Notes: a model not told the origin generated them from the sequence alone. DNA of 64,000 nt from Tamarix chinensis (GCA_030549775.1 CM060181.1:54545201-54609200); one strand, 5' to 3'. Counted from the stretch's first letter, positions 1 to 13,520 are shown. Numbers and translations: made by a program.

Positions 1-1570
1 CTGTGACTGGAGGTTGCTGGTTAAGGAGAGGGCCTATCTATAGTGTAGGGGTAATGCATGATAATCAAAGCATAAATTTTTTCAAACTGTAAGAAGGCTA
101 ATAAAGAATCACCATGCCCATATTCCATTATGATAAAATTTATTAAAGCAAAATAGAATGGAATGCATCAACCTTTTGTGCTTGTGTCTCTTAAGTCTTA
201 ATTGCCTTTTTTGTTGTGTTACAGGGCAGATGCAACTTGCATTTCTATTAGGGCCTCCACTTTCTTGCAATCAAGTCATTTATGTTTCTGTAGCCACTAA
301 TATAAGCATTCCTACTTCATTAATGTTTGTGACTCCCTTCTTGATCAAATTATCCATGATCATTTTGTTGGGTTCTATTTGGGGTCTGCTGAGGCTACAG
401 ACTCTGGCAGCTTTTGTTTGTTTTTATTTTTAAAGAAATGAAAGTTGGGTTGTATTCCTCCAACCTTGTCTAAGCCAAAACATGAAAAGATAAGCCATTT
501 ACACTCATAGTTATCTCAAATATATTAAGCTTATATTGTTGCTTCAAGGTTCATATCCCATAACTTTCATAGAACCAGTTTTTGTTAGGCATTCTACCCT
601 TCTTTTGTTCTCATACAGTATGAGCACTCCTTTCACACATAATTTAATGACATATTTTCTTGCTTTATAAAAATAGTATTTGACACTATATGTTGCATAT
701 CTTTTGTGATCTATACATTCCAAGGATGAATTGCACTTATCATGGATTCAAGATTTTATCTGTTTCTGGATTAACATCCAAACAAACATAAGCATTTCCA
801 ATCACTCTTCCATGTAAGTGTCATTGCAATAGTTGAAATATGAAAGGGAATAGAAAGATCGCTCATTTGATACAATATATACATGATCTTTTAATTTTAT
901 GCTATGTTCAGTATTTGCAGATTTATGTATAATATATACAATATATTCATATTATCTTTTGTTCTGATCAATGTTTGATGGTATCTAACCTTTTGAAAGG
1001 CCCGACGAGATCTATTTATGCTATTTCAAGATTTATGTTCTTTTACAATTCAGGCTGGTTCCAATCATAGTGTAATTTTGATACTATAACACCTATTTTC
1101 AATATTTAATTATTTTATGCAGAATTGTACCCATAAATAATTTAATTCGAGAACTACCAAAACCATAAGCTTCTCCTACTAAACATTTCAAGCATCATTC
1201 GTTCACAATTTTCCTAAAATCGTTCTAGGCCTGCATATATTTCAGATTCAAATGGAAAAGAGAGATCGTGGTAGACATAAAAATTTCAAGGACTGAAAAA
1301 TTTTATTTGACCACATAATCATCCAAGCAACATAAAAAAAATATTATGGAATACAGATAATCAAGTTTTCCCATTTTTGTTTTTTTTACAAGGCAAAATA
1401 TTTTCACCCATTCTTAAGTGACTATAGAATCCTTATGAATTTCTCTTTATCATATGAGTTTCATCAAACTCATCATCTTTTGAAATATTTTATCATATAT
1501 AAGACTCAACGATACTATACAATGCAAAATAGCTCATGTCATAGATTAAATTTAAACTTGGGCTAGTATA
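1..1570. other. AT-rich stretch, no gene seen
   Basis: No coding region, RNA gene or clear repeat is recognised. The short frame at 158-433 starts with hydrophobic, cysteine-rich residues but has no family resemblance and lies in AT-rich sequence, so it is taken as chance. The stretch lies downstream of the minus-strand transposase relics and may be the 3' part of the CACTA element, but no left terminus is found here. Confidence 0.5.
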
Positions 1571-1581
1571 GAAATTAGAAT

Positions 1582-3770
1582 TTACCTCATCATATTGGTA
1601 GCCATCATTTGACTCATTTCTAGCATTCTCTTCTCAAAAGTAGTCATAGATTGATCTTGTTTCTCTTTAATCTCGTCTATTTGATTTTGTAGACTAGATA
1701 TCTTATTTTGCTGCTCATATATCTTACTTTGTTGCTGTATGATTTTTTGTTGTTCTTCTTCTTGAATCCTTGATCTGATAGAGCCACCATACCCACTACC
1801 TTTCCCTCGTGTGTATCTAGACTTTGGGCCCAAAACATGAAGTAACATCTCTTCCTGTAGTTGAGGGGTTCCTTCTTTATCCTTATCCTGCACAAGTTGG
1901 TGGAGTTCTTCCTGCAATACAAATCACAACATTTTACATATGCATAGATTCCTAGTTATTATAATCAATTCTTTATAAGAACTAACATGTTCAACAATAA
2001 CTTCTTTGGTGATAAATATCTGTCAAACTAAACAACCATCACAAAAAAATTTGGAGAATAATTTAAATATGCTAATACAGATATAGGAATAATTTACGTG
2101 AATTTTCATAGACCCTCTGTCATTAACCTACTACTTGATCATTTGTGCGTGTGTGTTCAGCAAGCCAAATCACATCAACACTCGGCTTCACATCACCATT
2201 CTTCTTCGTCCGTTAAGGCACAATAGTTAGTCATTTTTTCCATAAATAAGAAATAAATCTATTTAATATAACTATTTCATATTATTACTAGTATATTTTT
2301 CGCCTTTGGGAAAGATAAGTTTCTTGTGGAGTGTTGGCACCATTTATCTAACTTTTGATTCTTACTGTTTTGTTGACTTATTTTATATAATTTAAGAATA
2401 AAAAAATCAATTTAAATAATATATACCTAATAAAGAAACAAGTCAAGCAAAAAACTTATCAATAATGGATAGAACTACCTTAACTTTATCAGAATTTAAA
2501 GCTTCACAACATTTTTTCCAATTTTCTAGGTCAAAATCAGTGGGTGAATTTTCCAAACATTCCTCGTGCATAGCCCCACATTCTTTGTAGTAAGAATGCA
2601 AGAGAGCTTTCCAATAATGATATAAGCATTGCATTGCAAACAACACAAACGCTTTTAATCTAGGCAACTGATTATTATCCTTTATGCTGAACTTGTTTTA
2701 TGGTGAGATAAAAAAAACAAACTATATGGTTAACTAACATAGTTTTGAATTTATAAAAAGAAAAGAATACATACATACATATATATATATATACACACCT
2801 ATACCTTCACTAGTAACCACATTGTATCACCATGTTTAGCTGCCACTTGAATCCAAGGTCATGTGTCCATGAGGGCTTTGGTCCACACAATATGACCACA
2901 AAAATTTACCAAATTTCTAGCATTTTCTCCAATGGCTTGGAGAACATAATTAGGCATGTCAACCACTAGCTTTGCGATACCACGTAATGTCTTCTTCTCA
3001 ATCACATAAGATTTGTACTTGCCTCTCTGCCCCCTTTTCCTTTTAAAGCTAGTAGTTGATGTTATTACAAAAATAATATAAAGAAAAATAATGATTAGCC
3101 AATCTATAAATCATAGGAATTTGGAAGAATAAAAATTGTATGTACAAACAAATCAGTAAAAATATATTCTACCTTGATTGCTATTGCCATCATTTTGTGA
3201 GTTCGCATTTATTGGACACCTATTTTCATGCATATACCGAGTTCTTATTCGAGGTACAGTATTGTTTGATTCATTTGTTTCTCTTGGCATTGGATTAGCA
3301 ACCTTATGCAAGTTTAAATTCATCTCAACTCTGTCAACAAACTTCCTCATTGTAATCCTTTTTCCTCCACCTTATTAGCCATATAAAAAATAATAATATC
3401 AAGAAGAGAAAATTAATTCCATTTATACGGCATAATTAGAGAGATTTTTAAATCTCTACTCATGTACAGATAAACACATAAACTTGTACATTTAAGTATC
3501 AATAGTGCATTTATCTGGATCATTTGAAGGAATAATAGATAAATAAATATTTTGATCATCTTCTCCAGTAGGACTATGATTGTTAGAACCAATAGCATCC
3601 ACAACATCCATATTTTGATCAATAGAGTTAACTTCTTCAACTTGATTGCATTGAGGTCTATTGTTTTTGGATCCATTAGAAACAAATTTTTTCTTCTACA
3701 AACTTCTCTCATTACCATTTTTTCCAGCTCCTACGCCCTTTCCTCCATTATCTGTAAACCCATTGATTAA
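1582..3770 (-). pseudogene. Broken TNPA/Transposase_24-type gene of a CACTA element
   Basis: This looks like the second gene of plant En/Spm elements (Ptta/En/Spm plant transposase family), which in well-studied elements binds subterminal repeats. The 3' part (1582-1917) encodes a segment around VLGPKSRYTRGKGSGYGG, typical of this family. It is followed by a glutamine- and lysine-rich coiled coil (QQSKIYEQQNKISSLQNQ) and a methionine-rich end. Upstream pieces at 2443-2667 (tryptophan-rich, WKALLHSYYKE, LENWKKCCEAL), about 2813-3060 (RGIAKLVVD, QAIGENARNLVNF), 3153-3350 and 3413-3718 fit the same product in different frames, separated by stops or possible introns. No single frame spans the gene and the true start is not determinable. 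A functional product is unlikely. Confidence 0.65.
2764..2800. repeat. TACA/TA microsatellite
   Basis: A run of tacatacata followed by about nine ta units and then cacac. It lies between coding pieces of the TNPA-like relic, where an intron would be expected. Confidence 0.85.
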
Positions 3771-4599
3771 AAAATGGGTACATTTAAAATTAAGAAACTT
3801 AATTACATGAGTTCATATTTCAAATCTAATTTGTGGCCATTATATACCAGCTAATTAAATGTTCACATACCTAAAATATAAAGAAGATTATTTTATATCT
3901 AATGAAGAATCAAATTACTTGGTTGTGGAAAATGTTTTCCATTATGCTGAGGAGTTAGTTTAGAGACACAACTAGTGATGGTGGGGGTTTGTATGCTAGC
4001 TGAGTTTCATCACAGTAGCAAGTAAGTAGGATTATTAATTAATAAGAAACCATTATACTAAGATCTAGAGTAGGTAAAGACATAATACCTTGCCCTCTAT
4101 GACCACCAACACTTCAGTTTCTAATGTTCTTACACTTCATATCTTTAGTCAATCTTGGCCTGACATATATGCAAACTAAAACAAGGTAATCAGACTTCAC
4201 ATTACAAAGAATACTACATAAAATTTGAAAGATTTCTAGTCACTATGAATCATGACTCTATCAAAAAAGTAATACAAACTTTATAGAATCACTAAAAAAG
4301 ATAAATAAATAAAAAGTTACCTAGTTGATGTCCATACACAAATAAGTACTAAAAAAAATTCACAAAATTGTCAATCTTTAATCTTCAACATCATTAGCAA
4401 TAATAAAATCATCCAGATCTGAGTTTTGCTTCTTTATCTTCTTTCTCATCCTATAAATTCCTTGCCTTCATTGATTTATGCTATTTATTTTACTTGTTAC
4501 CCATTTGACCAGTTTTTCTACTCGTTCTACTTTGAAATGATTATTCGCTAAAGAAACATTTTCCATATGTGTTATGGGCTGGAAAACATAAGTAGAACA
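3771..4599. other. Spacer between the two CACTA transposase relics
   Basis: AT-rich, with many stops on both strands. A few lysine/arginine-rich minus-strand codons near 4380-4560 could be the tail of the TNP2-type gene, but no domain is recognisable. Confidence 0.4.
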
Positions 4600-7500
4600 C
4601 TAAATCTCTCCTTGTTGTAGAACTTCATCATTAATTTGATCTAGTACTTTCTCTTCCTCCACTTCTGGCATGCTATACAAGTCTCGAGGCTCTATCTTAA
4701 TCAAAAAATTCCAATCACCATATCTTGGATCTTGAACATAAAAGACTTGCTCCACTTGTGATTCTAAAACAAAAGGCTCATATGTTTTTAACGAAGAACC
4801 TCTATGTATTCTGGTTATTCCATATTCATCCACTTTATATCCTCTACCTTCATGTTGCATGTCATGCCAATTACATTTCAAAACAAAAACATGATTTTCA
4901 CTGGCATATTGCAACTCATAAACATCTCTTAGTATACCATAATATAAGTCATTTGAATGACCATCTCCTCGCACCATAACACCGCTATTTTGACATTTCT
5001 TATCTACTTCTCAATCAAATGTATGAAATCTAAACCCATTAGCAATAAGCCCACTATAATGCCTTATGGTGCATGAAGGACGACACACCAAGTGATATAA
5101 ACTTTCATCAACCGAACCTTCTTTATATAATTTCTCCACCTATTAATCAATGAAGGAAATAAAAATACATTTCCACATCTGAGGTAATAGGAAGAAGACA
5201 TCTTAGAAATTAAGGGGAGATGAAATACATGATCATAAACCCAATCTGAAAATTGTGTCTTATGTCTCCTCTCTACATTTCTAGGATTTGGATTTTCATT
5301 TGCTAGTTCCTCTTTGTGTATCCTATGTATAAAAATGAAATTCAAAGTTTTAAGAAATTACATATATAAACTAGAACTACATATATGAAAAATACTCTTA
5401 TGAATTTTAGAATAAAAAATGACTTACTTTAAAAATTCTAGAAGCTCATCACAATTATGGAGGACATATAAGTGAGCTTGGTTTGAAGAATAGGCTTCTC
5501 CAATGGACACCAGATACATTTAAAAATGTCTATTTGATTTCTTTTGTCATCATTACCAACTTCATCATTTCGAGATCTACGATTAAACTTAGTAGCCATG
5601 TCATTTATGTACCTAGAACAAAAGGTTAGGAATTCATTTGCCAAGTAACCCATTGCAATCGAGCCTTCTAGTCATGCCTTGTTTCGCACATTAGATTTCA
5701 AGGTACACATATACCTAATAACATAAATTTTTATACAAAGTTAAATGCAAAATAGGTTATGTAATTATAAAAGTAAATAAATGTAAAACTCATAATTTAA
5801 AAAATATATCTCTATTAGATACATCCAACGATATCTCACTTGCCTAGCAATATTCGCCTCTTCTACCAAATGAATGACTAAAAGCACCATAAACGTAAAG
5901 AAAGATGGTGGAAAGACCATTTCTAACTTACACAATGTGTAATGGATTTGACTTTCAAGAGCATCCAAATCCTTCATGCCCAAGTTATTTGATCACAATT
6001 TCCTAAAGAAAGAACTCAATTCAATTAATGGTTCATAAACATGTTTGGGAAGGAGCCCACGAATAACAATAAGAAGAGGTTGCTCGATAAAGATATCATG
6101 ATCGTGACTCTTCATGCATGATATATTCCGGCCATTATCTTTCACATAACGAGAGAGATTTGAAGAATATCCATCAGGAGTCTTCAACTTTTGAAACATC
6201 TCACAAAATGCAGTTTTTTCAACACCCGTCAACGTATAGCATGCTATAGGCACTCTTACTCTATCCTCTTCAACAATTGGATGAAGATCTTCTCTTACAC
6301 CCATGGACACTAAATCTAATCGAGCCTTCAACTTATCCTTAGTCTTATCTTTGATATCCATCAAAATCCCTATAATGTTCTCATAAATATTTTTTTCAAT
6401 GTGCATCACATCTAGGTTATGACACAATTTTAGCTTATCCCAATAAGGCAACTCAAAAAATATGCTCTTCTTTCTCCAACCATATAAGCTATTTGTGTCA
6501 TCCCACTTCCTCTTTGTAATCTTCTTTCCAAATGGTACTTGGGTAAACTGACTACACTGCCTCAAAACATCATCACCTGATAATGGGATAGGAGCAATAC
6601 CCTTTTCCTTTGTTTTCTCAAAGGCTTTAGGTAATTCTCTCCATCTATGATCCCTAGGAAACCAACGTCTATGCCTCATATAACAGATCTTATCTGTTAT
6701 TGAACGCGATCCAGGCTCCTTGTGACAACATGGGCAAGCAAACAATCCACTAGTGCTCTAACCAGACAAGTCTGCATAAGTTGGAAAATCGCTAATAGTC
6801 CATAGCACCGATGCACGCATAACAAAGTTTTGTTTAGCATAGGCATCATACGTGTCAACACCGAATTCCCATAATTCTTTCAACTCTTCAACCAAGGGTT
6901 GCAAATAGACATCAAGATCCATTCCCAGTGAATTAGGACCATCAATCAACAAATATAACATAAGATGAGGAGATTTTATACACATCCATGGTGGTAAATT
7001 ATATGGAAACAAAATAACCGGCCAAATGCTATGAGATGATCCTCCAAAATTATTAAATGGTTGGAAACCATCTATAGCTAAGCTAAGTCTCACACTACGA
7101 GGATCTTCTGTAAATGATGGAAACTCGTCATCAAAATACTTCCATGCTTGTCAATCTGCTAGATGTCTCATCATCCCATCATCAACCCTCTCTTGTTTAT
7201 GCCAATGTATATCCTTTGCTATCACGGCTGCCATAAATAATCTTTGCAATCTATGCTTTATAGGAAAATATCATAAAATTTTATGGGAACCCTTTTTCCA
7301 TCTATCTTCCACCTTGAGGTATGGCCTTGTGGACATTCTTGTGCATTAATATTTTTACGCCAATAGATGATGCAATCATTTGGACATGCATGAATTTTTA
7401 TACAATCCAGGCCTAAATCATGTATGATCCTATGACACTCATCATAGGAATTGGGAAGATTACAACCTAGTGTCCCATTTTGAAGCTTTAAAATTTCACT

Positions 7501-8039
7501 AAATGAGGTATCACTCTAATGGTTCATACACTTAAGATGTAGCAGCTTCATAAGGTACCCTAACTTTGAAACTTTTCAGCCATCCAAAGTCAAATGCTCT
7601 TTATACTCCTTCAAGAGGTGATAGAATCGAGCTGCTTCACCATTAGATTCTTCTGAGGTGAATTTATGTTCATTTCTACCATCATGCATTAAAAAATCCA
7701 TTCCAGTCACACCACAACCAACTTCTAACATCTCTATTATGTCATCATGATCAATAGAAGTCTCATGTTCAGATGGAGATACATTCAACACCTCAACATG
7801 GTTATCCCACACAACATAACTTTGTAGAATTCCATTCTTCAACAAATGAAAGAGAACTTTAGTTCTGCTTTTAAATGTACATTTGCACACTTATTACATG
7901 GACAACTAATCATTCTTTCAGAGTCCAACTCTTCATCTGAATGTGACATGCTAAAAGCAAAATCTAGAAAATGATCAATCCCTTCCAAATATTGAGGTGA
8001 TGGTTGATTTAATTTCATCCATTCTTTATCCATTGGCAT
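4600..8039 (-). pseudogene. Broken TNP2-type CACTA transposase (TNPD-like)
   Basis: Pieces in order from the 5' end: a transposase-associated domain at 7839-8039 (DKEWMKL, then CPCNKCAN); a variable segment at 7576-7890; the start of the TNP2 domain near 7360-7450 (cysteine-rich CIKIHACPNDCIIYW); the TNP2 core at 6758-7093 (LAIDGFQPFNNFG, LPPWMCIK, LWTISDFPTYADLSG) and 5993-6745 (HNLDVMHIEKNIYENIIG, then a segment with KSHDHDIFIEQ that begins the DUF4218-type region); more of that region at 5765-5983 and 5438-5653; and a DUF4216-type segment at 4600-4977 (VFYVQDPRYGDWNFLIKI). These domains and their order are those of plant En/Spm-type transposases. The frame shifts or stops at least six times, and some joins may be introns. 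The product is presumably inactive. The start chosen is the methionine shortly before DKEWM. Confidence 0.85.
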
Positions 8040-8829
8040 AACCTAATTTGCATTTCCATAGAAAGTTAAACAATTTAGATGATATGTAGAATGGCAATTA
8101 CCAAAAAAATAGTCATAATTTAAATAATTTCCTCTCTTACTTTCTTCATGTAAAATATACAAAAATACATGAAATTTCTAACCACTTACTTTATTTCCTA
8201 TTCTTTATCCAATTTTCATTGCCTACTAATATTATTTTAATACTTATATTCTATTTATCATTTTTACCTACCAATTTTAGTAATACATATCGGTACAATT
8301 TTAAGCATGACTAATACTCGTATAAAAACTATAATATTCAATGAGATTATATATCCAACAATAGTATAACTTACAACTCTTCAAATAGTAAAAAACAAAA
8401 TGAACAACTTTCAAGTTATCATATGAATGAAAAAAAGGAGTAAAAGAATAATACCTAAAGTTGTCAAAATAGATATATCTAGCTCATCTTCTTTGATAAG
8501 AAAAGCCTATATGAATGTTGAAAATTAAATAACATCATCGTTATTATAATGTCAAAATTATTGTATACAACAATATCAATAATCATATGGAATAGACTTC
8601 ATCTTTCTCAACTTTATGTATGTTTCTATTATTCTATATATTCACACTTATGTGCGAAACGGTATATTTAGACGACAAAACTTGAAATTATTTCACATAA
8701 TCACATAATCATATATTATTTAATCCTTCCACACTCTACATTTGTTATAATCTGCTATTGTCCCCTTTATTTTTATTCCAAAAGTGTCTCAAATGTTATA
8801 AAAAAATTGGTTTCATAGTCCTTCAAGAT
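8040..8829. other. AT-rich upstream region of the TNP2-type relic
   Basis: No gene or recognisable repeat. It would contain the promoter of the minus-strand transposase if the gene began at 8039, but no convincing TATA box stands out from the AT-rich background. Confidence 0.35.
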
Positions 8830-9199
8830 GTGCTTGAAACAGTAGGTTCTCATGAGTGGGAGCATGATCTGGATAAAAAGAGTACAGTATCTTTAACTGA
8901 AGTGCAGAATGAGTAGCGTGCTCACGGTCATTATGCATAGTGGGATATTATGGAGGTTGTTGACTTTAATATTTCCACTGCTAAACATTCTGCAAAGATA
9001 TTTTTACTAGATAATGATGACAGGAAAGAACATAATTCAAGTAATACCCATCTGTGACACCAGATTTAGAAAATTTTAGGTCTGAATCTAAAAATAAAGA
9101 GGTAGTTCCTCACAGTTCCATAATTAATGAAGTTTTCAAGCTTATTGAGGATAGGATTTCACAGTTAGAGAGTGAGAGAGCTTGTATGCTTCATGGTTG
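8830..9199 (+). pseudogene. Exon-like fragment, unidentified
   Basis: Plus-strand sequence here has the composition of plant coding DNA, unlike its AT-rich surroundings. One frame gives SHEWEHDLDKKSTVSLTEVQ followed by a stop, then WDIMEVVDFNISTAKHSAKI, FLLDNDDRKEH and a shift. It then gives ENFRSESKNKEVVPHSS and the coiled-coil-like IEDRISQLESERACMLHG before a stop at 9197-9199. At least two stops and one shift break it. I do not recognise the family. The piece sits just left of an AAA-ATPase-like gene fragment on the same strand, so both may come from captured host DNA. Confidence 0.4.
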
Positions 9200-9795
9200 A
9201 TGTTTTCACCTTATGAATGTAATTTCTAGTTATCTTTTAAGTTTTAAGTGATTGGTAAATGAAATCATATGTTTATTTATCTATATATGAATGATGACTA
9301 ATGTATAATCTTTCTCATTTTTATTCATATGTTTGATATTCCATGGAAATGAAATCACTATAGCTTGTCTTTATCTAGTTTATTGTTGGTTCGATTAGGC
9401 TTGGTAACTAGATCTTCTCTGTTTTTTTTTTGCAACTTTATCATCTATTTAACATTGCTTGGCATGTTGTGGGGAGATATTATGAAAGGAGTTTTTTTGT
9501 GATGTTCACAACATGCCATTTGACATGACATCATAAAAATTTGAAAGCAACCATAAGAATGGTATATATAGTTCACGTGACAATTCTATTTACATCTGTG
9601 ACAACTCACACCTTTTTCAATTTATGAGGGTAGTTCAACTATGGAGTTGTTATGGAATTGAAAATCCATTTTCCATGCTATTCTGCTCTCTGGGTCTGCT
9701 AGCATGTAGCCATGAAAGCTTTTTCCTGACTTCACTTGGCTAGTTTTCCATGTCAACTCCCACTAATTTGTTTCTTATCTCTGTTTTATTTCTAC

Positions 9796-11160
9796 CTTAA
9801 AGAACTTTATCAGCAAATGGTTGCCAAAGCTTTAGCACAATACTTTGAATCAAAATTGCTTATTCTTTATATAGCAGATTTTTCTTTCAAGGAACCTTTT
9901 TTCCCCATCATTTATTTACTTTCTTTGCATATTGTACAACTATAAATATGCCTTTCATAATATACCATGAAACAACACTAAGGCTGGTCATTTTTTTCCT
10001 TCTATAAATACAGAACAGGAATGGATGTACTAAGAAGCCAACTATGAATTTTCTCTTCATACCAAGGAATTAATCATGTTTCTTCTTGTAGTATCTGAAC
10101 CTACCTATTGATGAGCAAATGATTACACTTTTAGATTACATAATCCCTATAGGTCATGCTTTTATATTATTATTACACTAGCCATGCACTATGTCATATT
10201 TGTTGCTAATTATCTTTTAGAGCTGCTAGTGCTCTTTATGTAAGCATAAAGAACAAAACAAAAGCATCCATATCTTTTAGTAGAAGTTATTAGTTATCTC
10301 ATTTGTCCTTTGAGGAATTGGAATTTTATTCACTATGAAACATCCTTATGAATTTACTCCTTTTCTCCTTACTTTAGGAAATGAAGTGATCCATTTCGAA
10401 AGCAACTTTGTACCGAATGTCTGAGTTTCTTAGCTCTTTCTCATTCCTTCCTCTGAGAGATAACATCAAAGGTTTGGGATTGGAGTTTACTGATTCTTAG
10501 ACATTTACTTATTTTCCTGATGTTTTTTTGTTTATCTTATCTTTGATTGAATACTGTTACATTTTATTTGATGCTTCTAGATTTTTATTTGGAAAAATTA
10601 TTTTCTTCATATTTGTGAGCTCTTTGTGTCCCAATTGTATTTTTGTGTGTCAGAATGAGTTTTCTTCTAAGAAAACATTGTCTGGGAGATCTTTACTTAG
10701 TTTTCTTATGGTTGTGTCTTTAGGTCTTTTAATTAGTTGAAGCACTTATTTTCTCCATCCTATATATATTTGTGATTTAGTTCATCTCCATTTCATAAAC
10801 TTATTCAAAATTAGAAATATTTCACTAAGTTGTTTCCTATTTTTTTCATTTTTCCCCTCCCATATACTTCTCACAAAGGGTTTCTTACAAGCACTCTACG
10901 CAGGCAAATAAGTTCTATGGACATCAAATCTAGGTATAATAGCTAATTTGTGTGTTGAATCCTAATAATTGAGGTGTAGATGTTTATGTATTTTCTTCTT
11001 AGTAAATTAAATTTAATTTATTTTAAATCTATTATTTTAAATCTATGCTTGTCTTTTTTATAGGAATGTGGATGGAGCTAATTATCTTCCAAAGCTCCAT
11101 AGAAATGCCTCGTGTTTCTCTGATATGAATAGCATGACTTCTCAATTGCATCCAAATTCA
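9796..11160 (+). pseudogene. Fragment of a plant AAA-ATPase gene with intron-like gaps
   Basis: Three exon-like pieces appear in the order expected for a plant family of large P-loop AAA-ATPases, recognised from memory. About 9799-9894 gives KELYQQMVAKALAQYFESK followed by LLILYIADFSFK, resembling the segment preceding the Walker region in these proteins. About 10395-10475 gives SKATLYRMSEFLSSFSFLPL. About 11065-11160, after a plausible acceptor (tttttataggaatg), gives DGANYLPKLHRNASCFSDMN. The spaces between are AT-rich like plant introns. The Walker A/B motifs and the rest of the ATPase are absent. The fragment lies inside the presumed CACTA element, on the strand opposite its transposase genes, which suggests gene capture. 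A nested host remnant is the alternative. Family assignment needs an alignment. Confidence 0.5.
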
Positions 11161-11162
11161 GG

Positions 11163-11213
11163 TTTCTTCTTCTTCTTCTTCTTCTTCTTCTTCTTCTTCT
11201 TCTTCTTCTTCTT
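11163..11213. repeat. (TTC)n microsatellite
   Basis: About seventeen tandem ttc triplets directly after the last AAA-ATPase-like exon piece. Confidence 0.95.
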
Positions 11214-11627
11214 TCATTAAGATGAATTTCAGTAAGCCCAAAGAGTAGAATAGATTGAAAATGAACTTTTGAAAATCCTACCTAAATGTAAACAAGCAAA
11301 ATGGATTTTGTTTTATGAGTAACCATTCTTTTGAGCAACTAATTACTCAGTAAGCATCATGGTATCACATTTCCCACTTTCTAAAAAAAGGTATGGAAAT
11401 GAATACTAGTCATATGCCAACTGTAAGATATACCATAGATTACAAGCTCATAAAGGGAAACAAAAACAAAACAAAAAATACAGCACTCCACAAATCACCT
11501 GACTAGGAATTAAACTAAATCCAACATGCTTTCCGGCTATTACAATGTATTCGAGCTTAATTAGACCAAAATGTTGGTCACATACTCATCACCCAGACAT
11601 GAAATTAAATCAAAATTTAAAAAATCG
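11214..11627. other. No gene seen
   Basis: AT-rich sequence following the microsatellite, without recognisable coding or repeat structure. Confidence 0.4.
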
Positions 11628-12189
11628 GAAGGAATCATACCTTTAAAGCTAATTACATTGGTCGATTGTCCTCAATTTTTTACAAGATGACCAATCAAAG
11701 CCAGTTATGCTTGGTGCTTGACGACAACCATGTTTGTTGCTCGTTGCTAAAAAGCACTGCCTGTCACCCAAAAAACAACTACACGAGCTGACTATGGTGG
11801 TTGTGGTGGAAGAAGTTGCTAAAAAAAGGAGGCACTGATGGTAGAAGGCCAAATAAAAATTATATTTCTTCCTAATTACAAACTTAGTGGAAGGTAATAA
11901 GAAGAAAATGTTGGTCACCTTCTACATCAATCAAATTTACAACTTACACAAAAATGTTGAAATACGAAAGAATCATACCTTCGAAGCCGATTAAGCTAGT
12001 CGATTGTCCCTGGTTTTGACGAGATGAAACCGAATAATGCTAGTTGATCTTGGTGCTTTATGGCAACATCTTCCGTCACAGGTTGACAAAAACCACCACA
12101 AATCATCCGAAGCAACACTGGACACCCTGACTATGGTAGCTTCATTGAAGAAAATTACTGAAGGAGGGAGGCACTAATGGTGAAGGTCG
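11628..12189. repeat. Diverged tandem pair of about 220 bp
   Basis: The stretch 11628-11849 recurs at 11965-12189. Both begin gaaNgaatcatacct. They share a segment around ggtcgattgtcc/agtcgattgtcc, then cttggtgctt, then a purine-rich end near gaggcact with atggt. The copies differ at many positions. A short minus-strand frame (11649-11918) covers the first copy and looks fortuitous. This resembles the repetitive inner part of a CACTA subterminal region. Confidence 0.6.
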
Positions 12190-12339
12190 TAAGGTGGGAA
12201 TGTTTGGGTCGTAAGAATGAGCAAGGGCATATGGTCGTGAGAATGAGCACCGAGGTGGGAATCAGGTTTAGGAAGGTATTTTTTTACATGAAAATTTTCT
12301 TACCGCAGAAAAGTACCGCTAATTTTTTTGTTTGGCCCA

Positions 12340-13520
12340 ACTTAGATTTTTAGTAACGATTTTATCTGTTGCTGAAGATAGTTTAAAATTTGTCACACTA
12401 TTTTTTATCACAATTAATAAAATCTGTTGCTAAAGTTAGTTTACTTTAGGTTAAAATTTGTGAAACTATTTTTGGCCACAATTAATAAGATTCGTTACTA
12501 AAAATATATTAAAATTTGTGAAGCTTTTTTCTACAACAATTGATAAAATATATTTTTAAATTTAGTTTGAATTTTTTAAAACAATTTTCAAATACAATTA
12601 AATAGATCTATTGCTAAATAAGAGATTTAATTTTCTTATAAATTTCTCAAAGAATTTTATTTTTTTCTTTTATTAATTTTCATGAAATGAAAAAACATAG
12701 CATAACATTTTTTATGATTCTTCTAAAAATGATTTCTTATTTTTATTTTTTCTTATATTAATTTCCATAAAATTTTAAAAAATAGCATAATAATTTTTAA
12801 TAAGTTGTAAGACATAAAAAAAAATAACTATAAAATATTTTAGCTACAACAAAACAATGTTGCAAAACATATGCTTTCGCAACAAAATTATTGTAGCTAA
12901 AAACTAATATTTTTTAGTGACAACATTGTATCGTGACTATAAATAAGATATATAAAGTTGATCGATGGCATACTCTTTTGTCCTCTAATCTCATAAAATT
13001 TTTAGTCACCACTGGATAAGTTTTTGCAAAATAATATGTTTTCGCAACAAATTATCGTTGCAAAAGTTATGTATGTTTTAGCAATGATAATTTATTGTCG
13101 GAATAAAAATATCTTTTATAGCAACAATATATTATTGTTGCAAAAAAAAAGTGGCATTTATGGCAACAAGTTTTTGCCACGATAGGTAACCCTTATTGGA
13201 AAAAAGATTTTTAAGCAACGAATTTTTTTTATCGTTGCTAAAACTCATAATCTCATAAAATTTTTAGTCACAACTCGACAAGTTTTTGCAAAATAATATG
13301 TTTTCGCACCAAAATTATCATTGCAAAAACTATTTATGTTTTAGCAACGATAAATTTTTGTGGCAATAACAATATCTTTTATAGCAACAATATATTATTG
13401 TTTAAAAAAAAAGCGGCATTTATGGTAACAAGTTTTTGCCACGATAGGTAACCCTTGTTGCAAAAAAAAATTGTCAACGAAATTTTTTGATCGTTGCTAA
13501 AATGTGTTTCTAAAGATCCA
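12340..13520. repeat. CACTA subterminal repeat zone
   Basis: Two layers are visible. From 12340 to about 12620, diverged units of roughly 75-85 bp share an aattaataaaatctgttgct-like core. From 12990 to 13505 there is a direct duplication of about 260 bp (12990-13251 and 13252-13505), each copy starting ctcataaaatttttagtcac. Across both copies short motifs such as gttgctaaaa, ttttagcaacgat and gcaacaatatattattg recur in both orientations and form small palindromes, for example 13213-13243. Arrays like this are the known binding sites of TNPA-type proteins in En/Spm elements. Confidence 0.7.

Noticed and set aside
158..433. 91-codon frame at the left edge
   Set aside because: Hydrophobic with no family resemblance, in AT-rich DNA, no promoter or splice context.
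11649..11918. 89-codon minus-strand frame with threonine/serine runs
   Set aside because: Falls in one copy of a diverged tandem pair; the other copy does not preserve the frame.
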